Assembly (NCBI GenBank): GCA_932294295.1
Contig: OW028580.1
Location: 31,380,136-31,444,135 of the forward strand
Source of the DNA: Alitta virens
Lineage: Eukaryota > Annelida > Polychaeta > Phyllodocida > Nereididae
Reading direction: 5' to 3'
Length of the DNA stretch: 64,000 nt
Of this stretch, positions 49,321 through 62,892 are shown in pieces; positions within the stretch are counted from its first letter, which is position 1, and each line of letters opens with the position of its first letter. The position numbers and the translations under genes were made by a program. The notes below the pieces were generated by a model. That model was not told where the DNA came from, did not search any database, and was given only the letters and a program-made list of their open reading frames with translations.

Positions 49321-49431
49321 GTAGGCGTTGATTTGTTTCATCCTTAGTGGACAGCCTGGCTTGCAGCATTCGGTAGAAAGAGGGACTATTATTCACAGGT
49401 GCACTGAGGTCAGGGACTCCACCTGGTTCAT
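49321..49431 (-). CDS. DXO-like copy B, exon 3
   Basis: A 111-nt exon reading [20 protein letters not shown] and RMLQARLSTKDETNQRL. Donor GTAATC. Open. Confidence 0.75.
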
Positions 49432-49733
49432 CTGCATGGAAAGGATGCCTCTGTTATTTTCATCTATTAACAGGTTGCTAGGGTCATCATAGACCAATCT
49501 CAAAGACATTTATAAAATATATGAACTTCAATGATCTCATGTTTGATTATAAAAGGATCTCATATTTTAATTACCAAATGATCTCATATTTTATTTAGCA
49601 AATGATCTCAATTAAAAGACATTAACCATAATAATTACTCCCTTGTGTTGAATAGTGACTATTGACTGGATGCACAAGTCCACCACCATAAACGTGATAC
49701 ATATTTTATTATATTGACAGGTTTTTTGTTTAC

Positions 49734-49948
49734 CTGAAGTTGAAATTTGTTCAAACTTAAATGCTCGGTAATCCCGCTTCCTATCTCCTTGCCACTGTTC
49801 TTCAGAGAGATTCAGATTCTGACCCATGTAGTATTTGCCTTTGAAGAACTCCACCCAGACATTCCAACCTTGCTCTTCTTTTAACCAACGCGTTTCACAC
49901 AGATGGACTAATGCCCCTCGTCTCGTCACAAATTCCTCATCTTTGATT
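49734..49948 (-). CDS. DXO-like copy B, exon 2
   Basis: A 215-nt exon reading [32 protein letters not shown] and [10 protein letters not shown]. Donor CAG/GTAAAC, acceptor TTTATAG. Open. Confidence 0.8.
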
Positions 49949-49998
49949 CTATAAACAATTACATATATACACTAAAATCATAAATTGCTGGATCATCA

Positions 49999-50350
49999 CA
50001 GGGGCGTCGATTCAGGGGGGATGTGGGGGATATATACCCCCCACTTTCTGAGAAGGGGGGATGATCAATGCAATCATCCCCCCCCCCTGAAATTCACAAA
50101 TGAAAATTACCTTTTCAAACTTTGTTTTGGAACATTTGTGCTTTGTTAAACAGCTTTACACTTGATATCACACATTAGTACAAGTTTATAAGTTTGGCAT
50201 ATTAAGTGGTTCACCATTAATTTACCTGTTGGCCAGTGTCCACGCATTAACTGCTACTACTTGTACAAGTGAGGGAAAGTCACAGTAGGACAGACAAAGT
50301 AGGCCTGCACCCCCCCCCCCCCCCCCAACCGCAAGAAATCGATGCCCCTG
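49999..50350. mobile_element. Small MITE with CAGGGGC ends in copy B intron 1
   Basis: The left end CAGGGGCGTCGATT and reverse-complemented right end CAGGGGCATCGATT agree at 13 of 14 positions. Copy A (about 5685-5705) has continuous sequence at this place (ACATCTATGCAGTGACAT). CAGGGG termini suggest hAT. The flanks share CATC, but a clean 8-bp duplication is not visible. The inside has long G and C runs and GGGGGGATG/CATCCCCCC inverted words. Confidence 0.7.
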
Positions 50351-53245
50351 CATCTACGCAATGACATCACTGAGTGCTTTGTGGGTTAGGGGAACTGTGG
50401 TGGTGGATTGGTTTTGAAACCACTAGTTCAATTTTTTGGCTTTGCTTGTTGAGAGAAGATGGAAGGGATGCTCTAAGATGTCTCACATATTTGGTCGACC
50501 TTTCCTACATTCACTTGTTGTTGTTGTTTTTTTTTTCAACTTTTTTGCTTCATGTACCAGAAAATCGGTTAGTTTTTCTAAACCTGTCTTACCTTTTTTG
50601 GTATAACAAGAGGTTCTTCCTGTCCAATATAACTTTCCTGTCTAATAAAACTTTTTCAATCCAATATAACAAAACATTGGACGGTTACATGGTATATATA
50701 TGGGAAAATCTGATTCGACAAGCAAATTTCATTGGAGAATAGTCATAATGTGAACTCTCTCAAGTGCACATATCAATACTTAAATTTCAATATGCAAAGA
50801 TTCAGCTTCAAATGAGTACATGTGGGTGTGTTTTGTTATATAACAACTTTCTATTTTCACGATTTGGTAAACAAGAATTGGTGTGGCATGTTTACTTTAA
50901 CCTTCTGCTATTATAAATTTTCTACGGCTATTAATATTCTCCACATGATCTGAGTCACCATTTCTTGTTCCTAATTACCTGACTTGTGCCCTATTCTTAG
51001 ACCGAATCATTGCTGTCATATTGCAAGCATGCCGTAAGTCGTGAGTCAGTTTGTCGGACTATCTTATACTGTTATTTTCAAACCATCCTGTCCTATCAGC
51101 AATCCTGACATGAATGGTCCCATAAACCCAGTTCACACCTTCACGATTATGGTACCGATTGATGACGATCTCAATGTCATCATTATTCATGGCCTTAAAT
51201 TGATAATTAGTCCCTAATTAATGTTAAATTTTGCCTACGACCTGCTAGGAAGAGCAACAACCAAAGTACTAAGCATTTAAGAACCACTAAGGTGTGCCTA
51301 CAATTTAGTACGAATATCTAAGATGATTAATAACGTAGCTTATCGTAGCTGTTAGTCGCCCCTCATCATTTCAAGCTCGGCTACAAATCTTGGCGATCAA
51401 TGACGATCTTTCTACAACATCCTACAACTTCTTACGACATCCTAGGATTTCCTATGTGCCCTAAGATGAACTACGTTTGACCTATGCATTTCTAACTATA
51501 TATAAACAGAAAGTCATAGGTCAGGCCCGTAGCCAGCCACTTACAGGTCTTTTCGTTAAAATTGTGGACTTTCAATAAATATAAAAAACTAGAGCCTTAC
51601 GGCGCTGAATCCAGAAGGTGTTGGGTATTGAATTTTCTGCTAGGCAGTCTATTCACTGGCCGCTGCGTGTAAAAATATTTGTATCTATAATGTGGGCATG
51701 TATATTGTGTTTTATAAATAAAGTTTTCTTCTTTTGCATTTTTATTCCAATATTTTTGAAGGGTAATCCTCTCCCTAAGGTCAGTTCTGACTACGCCCCT
51801 GCTTCATGCACTTCACATATATGCTTCAGTTTCCATGGAATGGCGCCATGCAAAATTATATTGCAATAGGCTGCATTAATGGTTCACATGTCTATAGTCA
51901 AAAGGTTCTCAACATATCAACATGTGATGTCTATTAATAGTGGTCAGCTCAGTTTCAGTTCTCAGCTGCGATTTTATCCTCTGTCTCTCCCCAAACACAT
52001 TTATACAGTTGTCTGTATCATTTCCGAGCTGTTTCGGAGTCAAAATCGCGGTCTAAATCGATGTAAACAATAATTATTTTCACGTCTTCTAATTGTCGTA
52101 CACATAAAATACACCTATTAACAGAAGTGCAATTTAGTTGGCAACACTGCAATGTCAAGTTTTTGAATTCCTATCCGTTAGGGAGCTATGGATGAAAATG
52201 TTCAGTAAAGTTGAGAGCGTCATTGAACATTCCTCAGAGATTCTGCCAAGGATTGCCCGCACGTTCATGTATTTATAATTATAAATCCATGCTCTTTTCT
52301 AAGGCTATCCTACTACCTACTGCCATTAAACATTAAAACTAATATAAGAAAGTCTGATTTGGTGGCGCTATCTGTCCAAGTCTTTCATGTTCTCTCACTC
52401 CATGTGATAATTTTTTCGTAATGTGATTTTCGAAATCAATATAATGCATTAATTTTAAAATGTATTGATGTTTAAATCCTTATCAGCAGGAAGATAACAT
52501 TGTTTTGATTTATAGGAGGCTACTTATTATACAAACTTCTTACATCAATATGCAACCCCCCCCCCCCCCCCCCTTGGCCTAGTACACTTTAATTTTAAAA
52601 TGTGGTCCTTGCAATATGTTTAATTTGGCAAACCCACAAATTTCTCTCGATCCGCCTCTGCATAGGACCATGTCAGGACCCATGGTGTGTATGTGGATGT
52701 TGTCACCTCAGTGTTTCAAAGCTAAGAGTATTACAACCCTGTCACCACAAAAAACGGAGAATATCAGATATCATGAATCCCAAAATTCTTGTTGAATGAA
52801 CAAAAAGATGATTGTTTATGGTGCAAATTAAACGTAGCATTTCTGTAAAAGACATGGCAGTAGTCCAGAACACATAAACTAGACCCATATTCAGTATTGG
52901 TCCCTAGATTACCCAAATACCACCAAGAGAGACTGGAACGCATCCAGAAACAAATATCATACAATGATACATTTAAGATTATAGGTGCCTTTTTCATTTT
53001 CTATGAGTGAACTAGTATCCAAGCATAATTTCATAGACTTCACATAAATTAAGCAGGTATATCTCTGTCGTTTTACAGGTATAATTTAGAACCAAAAAAA
53101 GTTACTGAACTTTATTTGCTGGAATAAGCACACACACTAAAATTATGTGCAATTGTGACTCAGTTCTATTCTTTCCCCTCACAAGTTTTCATTTAATTTC
53201 ACACGTTTGCCCATATTAGGCCAGTTTATTGTCCCATTTACTCAC
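50351..53245. other. Rest of copy B intron 1, no satellite
   Basis: No exon and not one 59-bp monomer is seen. The segment 50745-50940 matches 31570-31730 of copy A. A run of 17 or more C lies at 52557-52574. Confidence 0.6.
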
Positions 53246-53526
53246 CTGGAGGGGTCCAACAGTATCCATTGGAGAATTCGGGTGAGATCATTACTCAATT
53301 TTCGTATTTCTTTTCGATTAAAAGACTCGAAACCTTCTTCAAGATTAAACTCGAGATGTTGCTCTGGATTGACATAATACTTCATTTTTTTATCTGGAAT
53401 AAATTCATCATTTGCATCAACGGAGAAAGCACCCACTTCCTGAAGAACACGATATTGTGTTTTCTTGACACCTGTGGTTTTTGATGTGTCCACGTCTGTC
53501 AGAATTTGGGAAGAACTCTCAGCCAT
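53246..53526 (-). CDS. DXO-like copy B, exon 1
   Basis: Reads [19 protein letters not shown] and later [20 protein letters not shown], ending [10 protein letters not shown] before donor GTGAGT. Open and in phase with exon 2. Confidence 0.78.
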
Positions 53527-56500
53527 GCCTGTTGTGGAAGATTCGAACTCACTTAGGAGTACATTTAAACTTAAAATTTTCAAAGTTGCTGAGATAAAAG
53601 GTTTATAAACATGATGAAATAAAACTTTGCTTACCAACAATCAATGTTGTGTCATACACACTTCTGTCTTTCTGGGCTGACAAGATATCTTATAAGTGAT
53701 GTTCACGCAATTTCTCAGAATGTGTCACTTTTACCTAAAAAAAAAATATGCCAGGAGTTATTGGTGACAAAAATTCAATGCTTCAAGATTCACATTAAAG
53801 CTTGTGCCTGTTCTTAACTCTAACTGGTCATCAAATATCTGTGTGTACTAATAAGTAGGCAAAAATATAAGTGTTAATGTAATTCTGTGTGCCTTTCTTT
53901 TTTATAGGACAAAGGCAATGGAGCACCAGGCTATAATTCTGGGAAATGATTGCGCGCTTGAACATTGATCATGTATGTAGCTAATTATAACTGATCTTTA
54001 CTCACAGTCAAGTGTTACTCTTTTTTTCCTGGCATTTAATTGTTCTGTTTCAAAGATTTTATGCATGCACAATAATGAGTATTCAGTTCGCTAGAATTAT
54101 CAACACAATAGCATGTTCCCTTAACTAATCTACAACTAAGATTATCATTTATATGTCCAAAATAGTCATATATGGTCTATGGCAATGATCCTAAGGAATA
54201 TATATGCCACATAAAGATGTTGGTTATAATTTCATACACAATGAACCTTTTGTATTTACTTGTATTTAAATAAATAAAGTCTAAATACAAATAAATACAA
54301 ATCTTAAAGGTTTATTTTGTATGGAATGATACTCAACACACCCATTTTAATGCCTTTATAAGTCAAAATATTTTTTTGCTTGCTGCTTACATTTAGCTGG
54401 CAACTGAAGGAACTGTATATCATCAATTGCCATATTCCCTTACTGATATATTAGGTTGCTGATTTGCATTAAATCTATGGTATTTAAATAAGTATTTATA
54501 TATATATAACCGAAAACTTTACAGGTGTATATGAAGAAATATGCAACTGATTATTATGAAATTGCTGAAAAAAAAAAAAAACTATTGAATGGGTTGAGCA
54601 TGGCAATATTTAATAATTATATGCATATAAATTGTACAACATTTATGGCAGTCATTACTAAGTATGGTATGCTAAGGAATATGAAGGAAGCATCACATTT
54701 TTCCCCCAGATTTTCCATTTTTATGAAAGAAAAAGAAAAGAAGGATGAAACATATGTCAAAATTAAGCTTAAATGTGAAAGTACTATAATCTAGATATTT
54801 CATTGACAAAATGTTACTTATGTAATGATCAAACAGTCATTAATATGAGGGTTTGAAGAGTACCAAATTTTCATATATATTCCTTATTATATAAAATTAT
54901 CTGTCATTAATGGTCATGAAACCCCAAAAGTGTATCTCTACACTATTTTAGACATATTCTTATTAAGGTTTGTATGCATGTAGTGCCAGTGTTCTGCTCC
55001 GGAAACGAGAAAATTATTTTCTATTTTTTCCAAATTTTGTAAAACATAGCCAACACATTTCAATGTGCCTATCAAAAGACCATATAGAGTAACACTGTAC
55101 AAAAATTGTTAGAGTTCTGCTCCGGAAACGAAAGTGTTACACCCACCCGTCCGCCCGCCCGTCCGGCTGATCGGACGGAAATTTGATGATAACAAAAACC
55201 CTTTTCGAACTTTGTTCGCTGAGGGTTAAAAATCGTGCTGACAGAACTATCAAATACAAAGTATTCGCCAATAGTTATGGGTGTAGATCAATAATTACAG
55301 CACTCCTGTAACACTGATTTTTGTGGTGAAATTTTGATTTTACATGTTAAAGGGTTTTGGTGCCAAGGGCATGGTGTGGTGGTACAGGTACCTGCCTTCA
55401 AGCCATGTGACATCCTTGATCAGATCGAGTTGGTAAAGAGCACTAATATGACAATTTATTTGATTCAAATCCTATCCATTTTTTTTTCTTTTTTGACAAT
55501 TATTTTTATTTTATCAAATATAAACATGAAATGATATGAAACAACTTGTGCAGTCACCAACAAGAGTAACAACATCATCTTCGACATTACTTGATGTTAT
55601 TGGGTCAAGCTGTCCTGATAATCAACCTAAGTGATCACTACCTGGTATGTACCGATATCCATTCGCCAGGGAAGATAAACAGTGATGACCATCGTCTTGT
55701 TACTTACAGGGACTTCAAAAATTTCATGAAACCACCTTTCTAAATGATCTTATCAACTGTATTTCCTTTGTTGATGTTGAACAGCAAATTTTATTTTTAC
55801 CATAAAGCTTATGCCGAAAATGACCTTAAGGAAATGTGAAATACATTACATGAACTTTTCACTGCAGCCTCCAGTGCTTTTTTCTACAGCCTGTACTCTG
55901 GACTGATTTAATAAAATGTACATACTCAATGTGACGAGTTTGTTAATAATTCTTAATACTAATGAATAAAATGTCACCAGATGGCAAAGTATATGTTTAT
56001 GTGACTAGTTCATACAATGTAGTCAATTCTACTATGGTTAATCAAGGATAAAAGTAGTCATCATTTTCATTAGTGCATCGCTTGCATTGGCTGACCTACT
56101 TAATCATGTGGGTATTTATCGCTAGAGGGCTACAGCGAAAAAAACCACGCCATTGCTATGAAATCTGGCAAGGCCACGCAAAAAAATTTGGGTGGAGTAA
56201 GTGGACTTGCCCTGGGAAGATGATAGTCATGAAGTTAATTTCAACCAGGGGCGAGTAGTATTGACTACCTCGGATGCCTTGTTCTTGGGAAAAAGGTATA
56301 TACCAGGATTCTAGTCAAAATTACTATGCCAATAGTTGTATATCTGACTAGTCTTTAGTCATTTTGACCCAAAGGCTGGTCATCTCAGGCACTTGCCAAT
56401 TACTAACCTAGGTCAGTAATTCTGAATACCCTGTGTTTGCTGTGTATGACACCTTTATATTTATAATTATTTTTTTAGTCCAGAGCTGCTATGTATTGTG

Positions 56501-58284
56501 GGTGATCGTATTCTGTGCAATCTGGGATATTCATAAACTGACTTACTATATTGCTTTTGAATACTATATAGTTACTTCATCATTTAAATTTCATACACAA
56601 TAAGTGACTGCAATGTCAGTTGCCGGTGTTGCTAAATATTTATTTGTAGACTCATTCTGTGATTATTCATGTCTTTTCGACTGAAATAAAAATGTCTGCT
56701 CTACAGGTTTATCTCATGACCAAATTTATATAACTCAAAATGCCATCACTTTGCTCTCTTATCATGTAATTGTTTCAGACATTCTTAAATCTCCATATGT
56801 AAAATGTCCAACAGGGCATGAAAACAAGAACGATTCTTTAGAAATGGTCCATCTACAACCTTCATGTAATTTAAGTTCTTGATGACAACAGGACACCACA
56901 TTTTATAGACCAAACCTTATTTTCTAGAGTGATTCATCTTTAAAATGGAACTAAATTCTTAAGAAAAATACACAAAAAACTATTGAATGGTACATATAAT
57001 AGTTTTATTTTACATGGTTGCCAAATGTATGGAATAAAAAGAATACATATGTACATATCTGTAATGTCACAGCATCAAACAATAAAGACCAAAAGGAATT
57101 TGATTTCAGAATTTAATATAAAAACAATCTTCATTAATAATATGATACTTTATCGATTTATTCCAGATTGAAGCTCCTGTTGCTGATTCACCTACAGATA
57201 CCAATAGGGCCCAGTACCAAAATAGCACATGCTAACTCATTTAGATAAATACCCTGATCGGGTCAATAACGTACCAGTAGTGGCCGACATAGGCTGTTGA
57301 CAGGCCCATGTCAAGCCAGTGTGCCATGTTATTAGAAGCCTGGGGTATATGATCTACACTAAAAGTTATGTGAAGTTATGCATAATATGTATGGTCCAGA
57401 TGCTCTTGGTTTATGGGCTAGATAAAAGTGAAATAATATATGGCTCCTTAAAACAATCCTGGTACATAAGACTAGGCAGCAGCCACACTGACTACCTTTT
57501 TCACAAGAACAAGGCATCCAAGGTAGTCAATACTACTACTCACCCCTGATATAAATTATTAGATGATTGGTAGGAATTACTAGTGTGGTAGTAGAATTGA
57601 CCACTGACTAGCCGAATGTACATCTCCACCTAGTAACATTAACTTCTTTAGTAGTAGGAATTATTAGTAAGCATGACTACCATCTTCCCAGAGCAAGGCC
57701 ACTTACTCCACACAGCTTTTGTTGCGTGGCCTTGCCAGGTTTCACGGCCAGTCGACGGCAGTTTATCCAACCAGAAAAATTTTTCTTTCCCAATTTGCCA
57801 TTTTTCAGCACTATTATGCAACTCATTTTAGACTGAGAAGTGGTGGACCAAGGGAGATCACCTTTGAAACCGGTTTGTCACTGCTCAACAGACACCTGGG
57901 CGCCATAACCCGAGAGTGAGCTCTAAAACGGGTCAGAGATGGTCCCACACATTGCTGACTGTCTCCCATTATTGTTAGTCTTGTGTTGTACCATTAAAAT
58001 TGTTGTCTGTTACACAGTGTTTTTTTTATACTCAAACCCTATAGAAATCCTGAATATGCGTAACTTTTCTCTTTCTGTGGATGTTTGGGCCAACACCAAT
58101 GGAAGTTTTCATGAAAAAGAATGCATCGATTGTCTCAGCCATTTTGTTGATAAAAATGTCTCTTTATAGACCGAATTTTCTGTACTTTGCAAAACAATTA
58201 GCCCATGAAATAAACCCATAATTCATCAATATATTTCATCATTCCAGAAACCCTTTGGAATAGTTTAATGCAATCCTTGTGCAT
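53527..58284. other. Spacer between copies B and C, no recognised gene
   Basis: AT-rich repeat remnants. Near 55000-55200 GTTCTGCTCCGGAAACGA occurs twice and is followed by a GC-rich CCGCCCGCCCGTCCGG segment. Open frames of 60-90 codons (for example 54525-54794) show no motif. Confidence 0.5.
56135..57752. repeat. Long inverted repeat, probable decayed transposon
   Basis: The arms are 56135-56300 and 57498-57752. Both hold CTGGCAAGGCCACGCAA, GGTGGAGTAAGTGG, GGGAAGATG and TAGTATTGACTACCT in opposite orientation. The right arm has an extra roughly 110-bp segment. The spacer of about 1.2 kb encodes nothing I recognise. Confidence 0.7.
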
Positions 58285-58384
58285 TTAACTCATCTCTGAC
58301 GTGTACCAGTCTGGCAAAAGATTGTCATCAGGCTCCAACCAGGAGTATCGAACAGGGCCACCTGCTTTGAAGGTGAACCATGCA
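58285..58384 (-). CDS. DXO-like copy C, exon 7
   Basis: A 100-nt coding part with acceptor CTTTTCAG, ending EMS then TAA; it differs from copy B exon 7 at a handful of residues. Confidence 0.8.
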
Positions 58385-61300
58385 CTGAAAAGAAATGGGA
58401 CAAGCTGTATATCTTGCTGAGATACAACCATAATATAGAGGTATAAAGCATGAGATTTCGGCAATAAAAACATTTAGTAGCATCTATGAGTTTAATCAAT
58501 GCATCTTAGGCCACAGGTCGGGCCTGGCCGTAGGCCTTTTATAACTAGAGAATGGCCAGGAACAAAATCTACCGAAAAGCTATTCTCAAATGAACGGACC
58601 GGAAGTGTGCTATGGGCACCGCCATTTGATTTGTGTTGTCTGAATTAATCTGTGTGTTCAAAGAATTGGTTTTGATGATGGCAGAGAGCTTTTGCTGTTT
58701 TTGATGCTCCGCCGACCACAGGCACGATTGCCACATTTATTAGAAGATAATTTGTTTCACAATTCAAGCCACCAAACTTGCTGATACCATTTGTAATTTA
58801 TTGTTAATGGCAATTGGAATAGTTCAGATGGAAGCACTGACTCAATTGGTATATACATGTAGATGTGGTGTCTTGTGTGAACTGCCATTAGGCCTAGCTT
58901 TCAAAAGCCTACTTGCAAGAATGAAGGACATCGAATTGAATGTACAAGAACACTATATACAATTTTTGTTTACAAAAGTTGCTCGAATGGTGAGTACGAA
59001 AACAACAACATTTCACGCCAAATTATACTTCTTTTATACTATTTAGATTTAACAAACTCAAAAAAAGCCAAACCATCAATTATATTTGGCCTGTTGTAAA
59101 TATTTAGTAAATTTCTGGGATTTTATTTATCAGGGAGGTTAGGCTTTCTTTTAAATTATCAGGTGTAATGAAATAAGGCTAAAAATCTTGATTCTTAAAT
59201 ATTTAGTAATAAAATACCAACAGTGCTTTCAGAAAAAGTATGTGATAATAGGAAACGATCAACCATCTAGTGTACCAGTTATCTGTTGGTTCAATTAATC
59301 AATATAGCAACAAAAATTTGCAGAGCGCTCCAAAATTATATTTTTTCTATTTTCGTTTTGCTATTTTGTCCTTCTCAAGTGCACTCAATGATCTTTCACC
59401 TTGAGTCAAATACTATATTATAAATTAGATATTTACGTGAAAATGTGAGTAATTAGAAGGTACAGCTTGATAGGTTGAAAACTTGACATTTTAAGAAGTT
59501 ACAAACTGTTTTAAATATGCAAGCTATAAAGGAATTTTTTTCTTCTTGAAGTAGTACATCATTTTGACAGTTCTGCTGTCTAATAATTTGCAAGCGATTC
59601 GAAGGTCCCAAAGCAGAGACACACAGTTCTTAAAATTTAGTAATCTAACTAATCACATCTTTGATTTTTAGGTTCTCGGGTCTTCCAGCATGATGAAATG
59701 TGCCGTTATAATGTGACCCAAAATGACTGGAAATGTTATTTAATTAATATGATATTTATTTCATTTTTGCATTCTTGACCAACCCCTTACAATTGCTAAG
59801 AGTATCTGAGAAGCTAAAGATCATATTAGTGTCCCTATAAGTAGTGGAAAAAAAAAACGCTCATAAATATATAACTAGGGATTGAAGCACTGTGTCATGT
59901 GGCCATGAGATAATAATGCTCCACACCACATAACACATTTTGTCAAAATTTAAGTAAATTATAAGCATTTATCTATGTTACCCCAGATAAACCATGATTA
60001 TGACAGTAAGCTTGATCAATATCTTGAAATTATAGATCTTCATTTCTTGGTAAAGTGTGCAATTTCTTTTCATAACTGGCCCAATTTTGATCTTCCATGC
60101 TATTCTTGATTTAGGCGTTAAGAGTAAAAATCAGATGGAAGTTAGTATGGCCTGTCTGCAGCAGAAACAAATAAATCACAATATTCATTATATTATTTGG
60201 CAGTCAATCTATACATGATATTGCTGGAACCTCAAAATTCATATTCATTTTACCAAATTGCATCCGAGTATGTAACAATTACTGATTTAGTAAATGACAC
60301 TTATTTATCATATTAATTATTCATGTTACATGTTATACGAAAATCCCCTTCGTAAAGTTATTATATTTCATGTTGCTACTCTACAACATGATGTTAAGAT
60401 GTGAGATATTCCTGTAAAGTCATTGGGGACCTTGCATGACTTAATAAATGAAATAATAAATGAAATAATAAATCTGAATGTCACAAGATATTAGGTTTTT
60501 CATTAAATGAATATTGACATCATTGTGAGGATATTTCATTTCGATGTTACCACATGTGTCACACTATAAAGTCTCTAAAATGAATCCTAATGATAGCCAG
60601 GTTTCTTGATACTAATATGTTGAAAATGTTTGTCCATTTCAGCCCGTTGTCCAGCTGGCAATATTTCACAAATATACATTCACAATTTCAAGGGAATTGA
60701 GAGAAAGTCAAGATTTTGTTTTGGTAATATAAACTCTTTTTTATGCCTTGAAAGTAACAATGGCTAGGGTGGTAGCTATGCTATACCTAGGACATACATG
60801 AACATTTTAAAAACTTTCTCAAACCATTCATCCAGTCGCTACTCATAAATTTATGACTAACGTTAGTGCAGATCGGCATGATGGAATAAAAAGCCATGCT
60901 AAGGAAGTTTTGGCAACTTTTGGTTCTAATATGTAGCAATGAAACAGCCAGGTGGCCTAATGGTTGAGGCATCTGCCAATCCCACATTTGCCAGCTCTGC
61001 TGAAGGTCTCGGGGCCCAGGTTTGATCCCAGGTCTGGGCACTATTCATGAGCTACATCCCAGCTCAATGTCAATTACATGAGACATTAAATTGGAGGTGA
61101 CTTGTACTTGGTGTTTATGCTGAGGCAAGTAAAAGACTTAACCCATGGGGTAAATGTGTAACATGGTGTGGACTCCAAGCCTTATCATCACATAATTGTA
61201 TTTCCCTCTGGCAGTTGGTCATATAAGCTGATTAAGCTTCAGGCTGGGTAGCATTGAGACATTACACATTAGACATTGATTGACTTTTTTACCATGTGTG

Positions 61301-61513
61301 GTTATGACCCTGTTACCCATCAGGGTAGCCCCATGGGACTGTTATGCAAGGCAGTCTGTTCAAACTACATCAGGGTGATGGGTTTTTTATTCTGTGTATA
61401 GAGTGCACTTACCAGGGATGTTCCTCTGTCACCACCCGTTTCACTGCTCTCAGAAAGTTTGCCAAGAAATCGAAGCAAACTGGGTGCCATGGAAACTTTC
61501 CCATTGTACTTTT
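58285..61513 (-). CDS. DXO/RAI1-family copy C (exons 6-7 only)
   Basis: Exon 6 (61513-61413) reads KSTMGKFPWHPVCFDFLANF and LRAVKRVVTEEHP, with the same 101-nt length and splice sites as copy B. Exon 7 (58384-58285) reads AWFTFKAGGPVRYSWLEPDD and NLLPDWYTSEMS, then TAA. Both are open, so this copy may be functional. Exons 1-5 are not found in 61514-64000 and should lie further right. Intron 6 is about 3.0 kb, longer than in copy B mainly because of an insertion at about 58508-60310. Confidence 0.78.
58508..60310. other. Insertion in copy C intron 6, content unclear
   Basis: Copies B and C align up to TCAATGCATCTT and resume at TATTCATG. Between them copy C has about 1.8 kb absent from copy B. 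An open frame at 58801-59046 has no recognised motif. No clear terminal repeats were found. Confidence 0.5.
60940..61170 (+). repeat. tRNA-derived SINE in copy C intron 6
   Basis: Starts GGTGGCCTAATGGTTGAGGC; the B-box-like word is GGTTTGATCCC (61019-61029), closer to the tRNA consensus than the copy B version. The body GAGACATTAAATTGGAGGTG follows. Confidence 0.72.
61413..61513 (-). CDS. DXO-like copy C, exon 6
   Basis: A 101-nt exon, acceptor AATCAACAG, donor GTAAGT; carries WHPVCFDFLANFLRAVK. Confidence 0.78.
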
Positions 61514-62892
61514 CTGTTGATTAAAACAATGGTGTGGTTACTATAATTCAATGATGAGTCAAAGTTTCTTAAGAACATGTGTGAACAACTTGGTTTTGTT
61601 ACAAAGTTCATTTCAGGAATGATATGGTCAAGACCATTTGAACATATACATATACTACACAAATAAAATATAAAATTAACTGTATTATACAGCTGTGACC
61701 AAAAGTTTTCAGACACTTTAAACATTTATATTGTGGTCTGGTTTCTTGCTTTGCAGCACTTTGTCTGGAATTATTTACTTAAGTGATCATATTTACTGTT
61801 TTGAAAAAAAAAAACATTTGCAGAATAATCCCGCCAATATATAAATAATGTGACAAATGGTTTGTCAGAGGGGAGAGCCTCACTTTTCACATGTTTCGTT
61901 TCACGGGAGTTGAGTGAAGAGCCACCAGGGTCTGAGCTGTCTATTTTGAACTTATTCAAGGTTCTTCTCTAAGATATATTACCTGTAGTTCCATAATATT
62001 TTAAATCATTAAATGACATGTCACAAGATATAATCCAAGACAAGCAGTCAGAAGGACACCAAAAACATATTGAAAGCAGGGCATTGGCCTAGATAGATAG
62101 ATTTTTATGGACAAAGAGAGGTCAATACTGACCTATTTGTCATTCCGATAGGGCAAGAGTCACTTATTTTTAAACAGGTTTATTGAATAACTAATGTAAA
62201 ACATATGGATAATATCACAGGTAATAACCAAAACAACAACTGATAGCTACATGAATGGACAAAGTTTATACTTTTTTATAAGACACCGAAGGGTAAAAGC
62301 ACAAGAGGTAAATAAGCACATGTATGTGATAAATATGTGAGAATCTAAGTTAAATTACCACAACTGCATTAATTATACAGATATATACAATTCAGGACTT
62401 GAGAGTGGTTTCCTCATCCATCTATTATACATCAAACGCTCATTTATTCACAGCACCAGCTCGGGGGGTGTTTAAGCCAATCACTCATTAAATGTTTCCC
62501 CATTATAGTTTACCGGCTGGTGGTTTAGTCCATTTCATCATTTAATTCAAGGTTAATCATATGTTGACACGAGGATAATTTTAGCTAACCTCATTTACCG
62601 TTTTTACTAAAGGGTGGTTTTAGCCATGCCCTCACTTAGAAATTTATTTCATTGAATCACTCCACATGTGTATGTATGTCAGTCCACATGTGTATGTATG
62701 TCAGTCCGGTGTATTAATTTAGTTATATTATTGCTAGTTAGTCTATTCTTATGTTTGCATCCTTATTTCTTTTATGCATGCTGTTGTGTAGAAATTTTGG
62801 TAAGGCAATGTTTAATGTCTTCACTACTAAGAGGGGTAGGTCTGATCCCTCCCTAGTTTCAATGCTAATTTTCATCCTCGATGTCCTCTAGC

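Larger units (their letters stand above)
46064..53526 (-). pseudogene. DXO/RAI1-family copy B, seven exons, probably inactive
   Basis: Exons: 53526-53246, 49948-49734, 49431-49321, 48235-48149, 47891-47800, 47385-47285 and 46163-46064. All have counterparts in copies A or C, with the same lengths for exons 2, 3 and 6. Exon 5 lacks 41 bp present in copy A, removing the QSY and GF motif region and giving a stop right after RWWLIIS. Exon 4 lacks the six bases TTTAAG that supply the in-frame acceptor in copy A. The EID and ELK residues and the C-terminal exons are otherwise preserved, so the loss seems recent. A shortened protein or an RNA product cannot be excluded. Confidence 0.8.
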
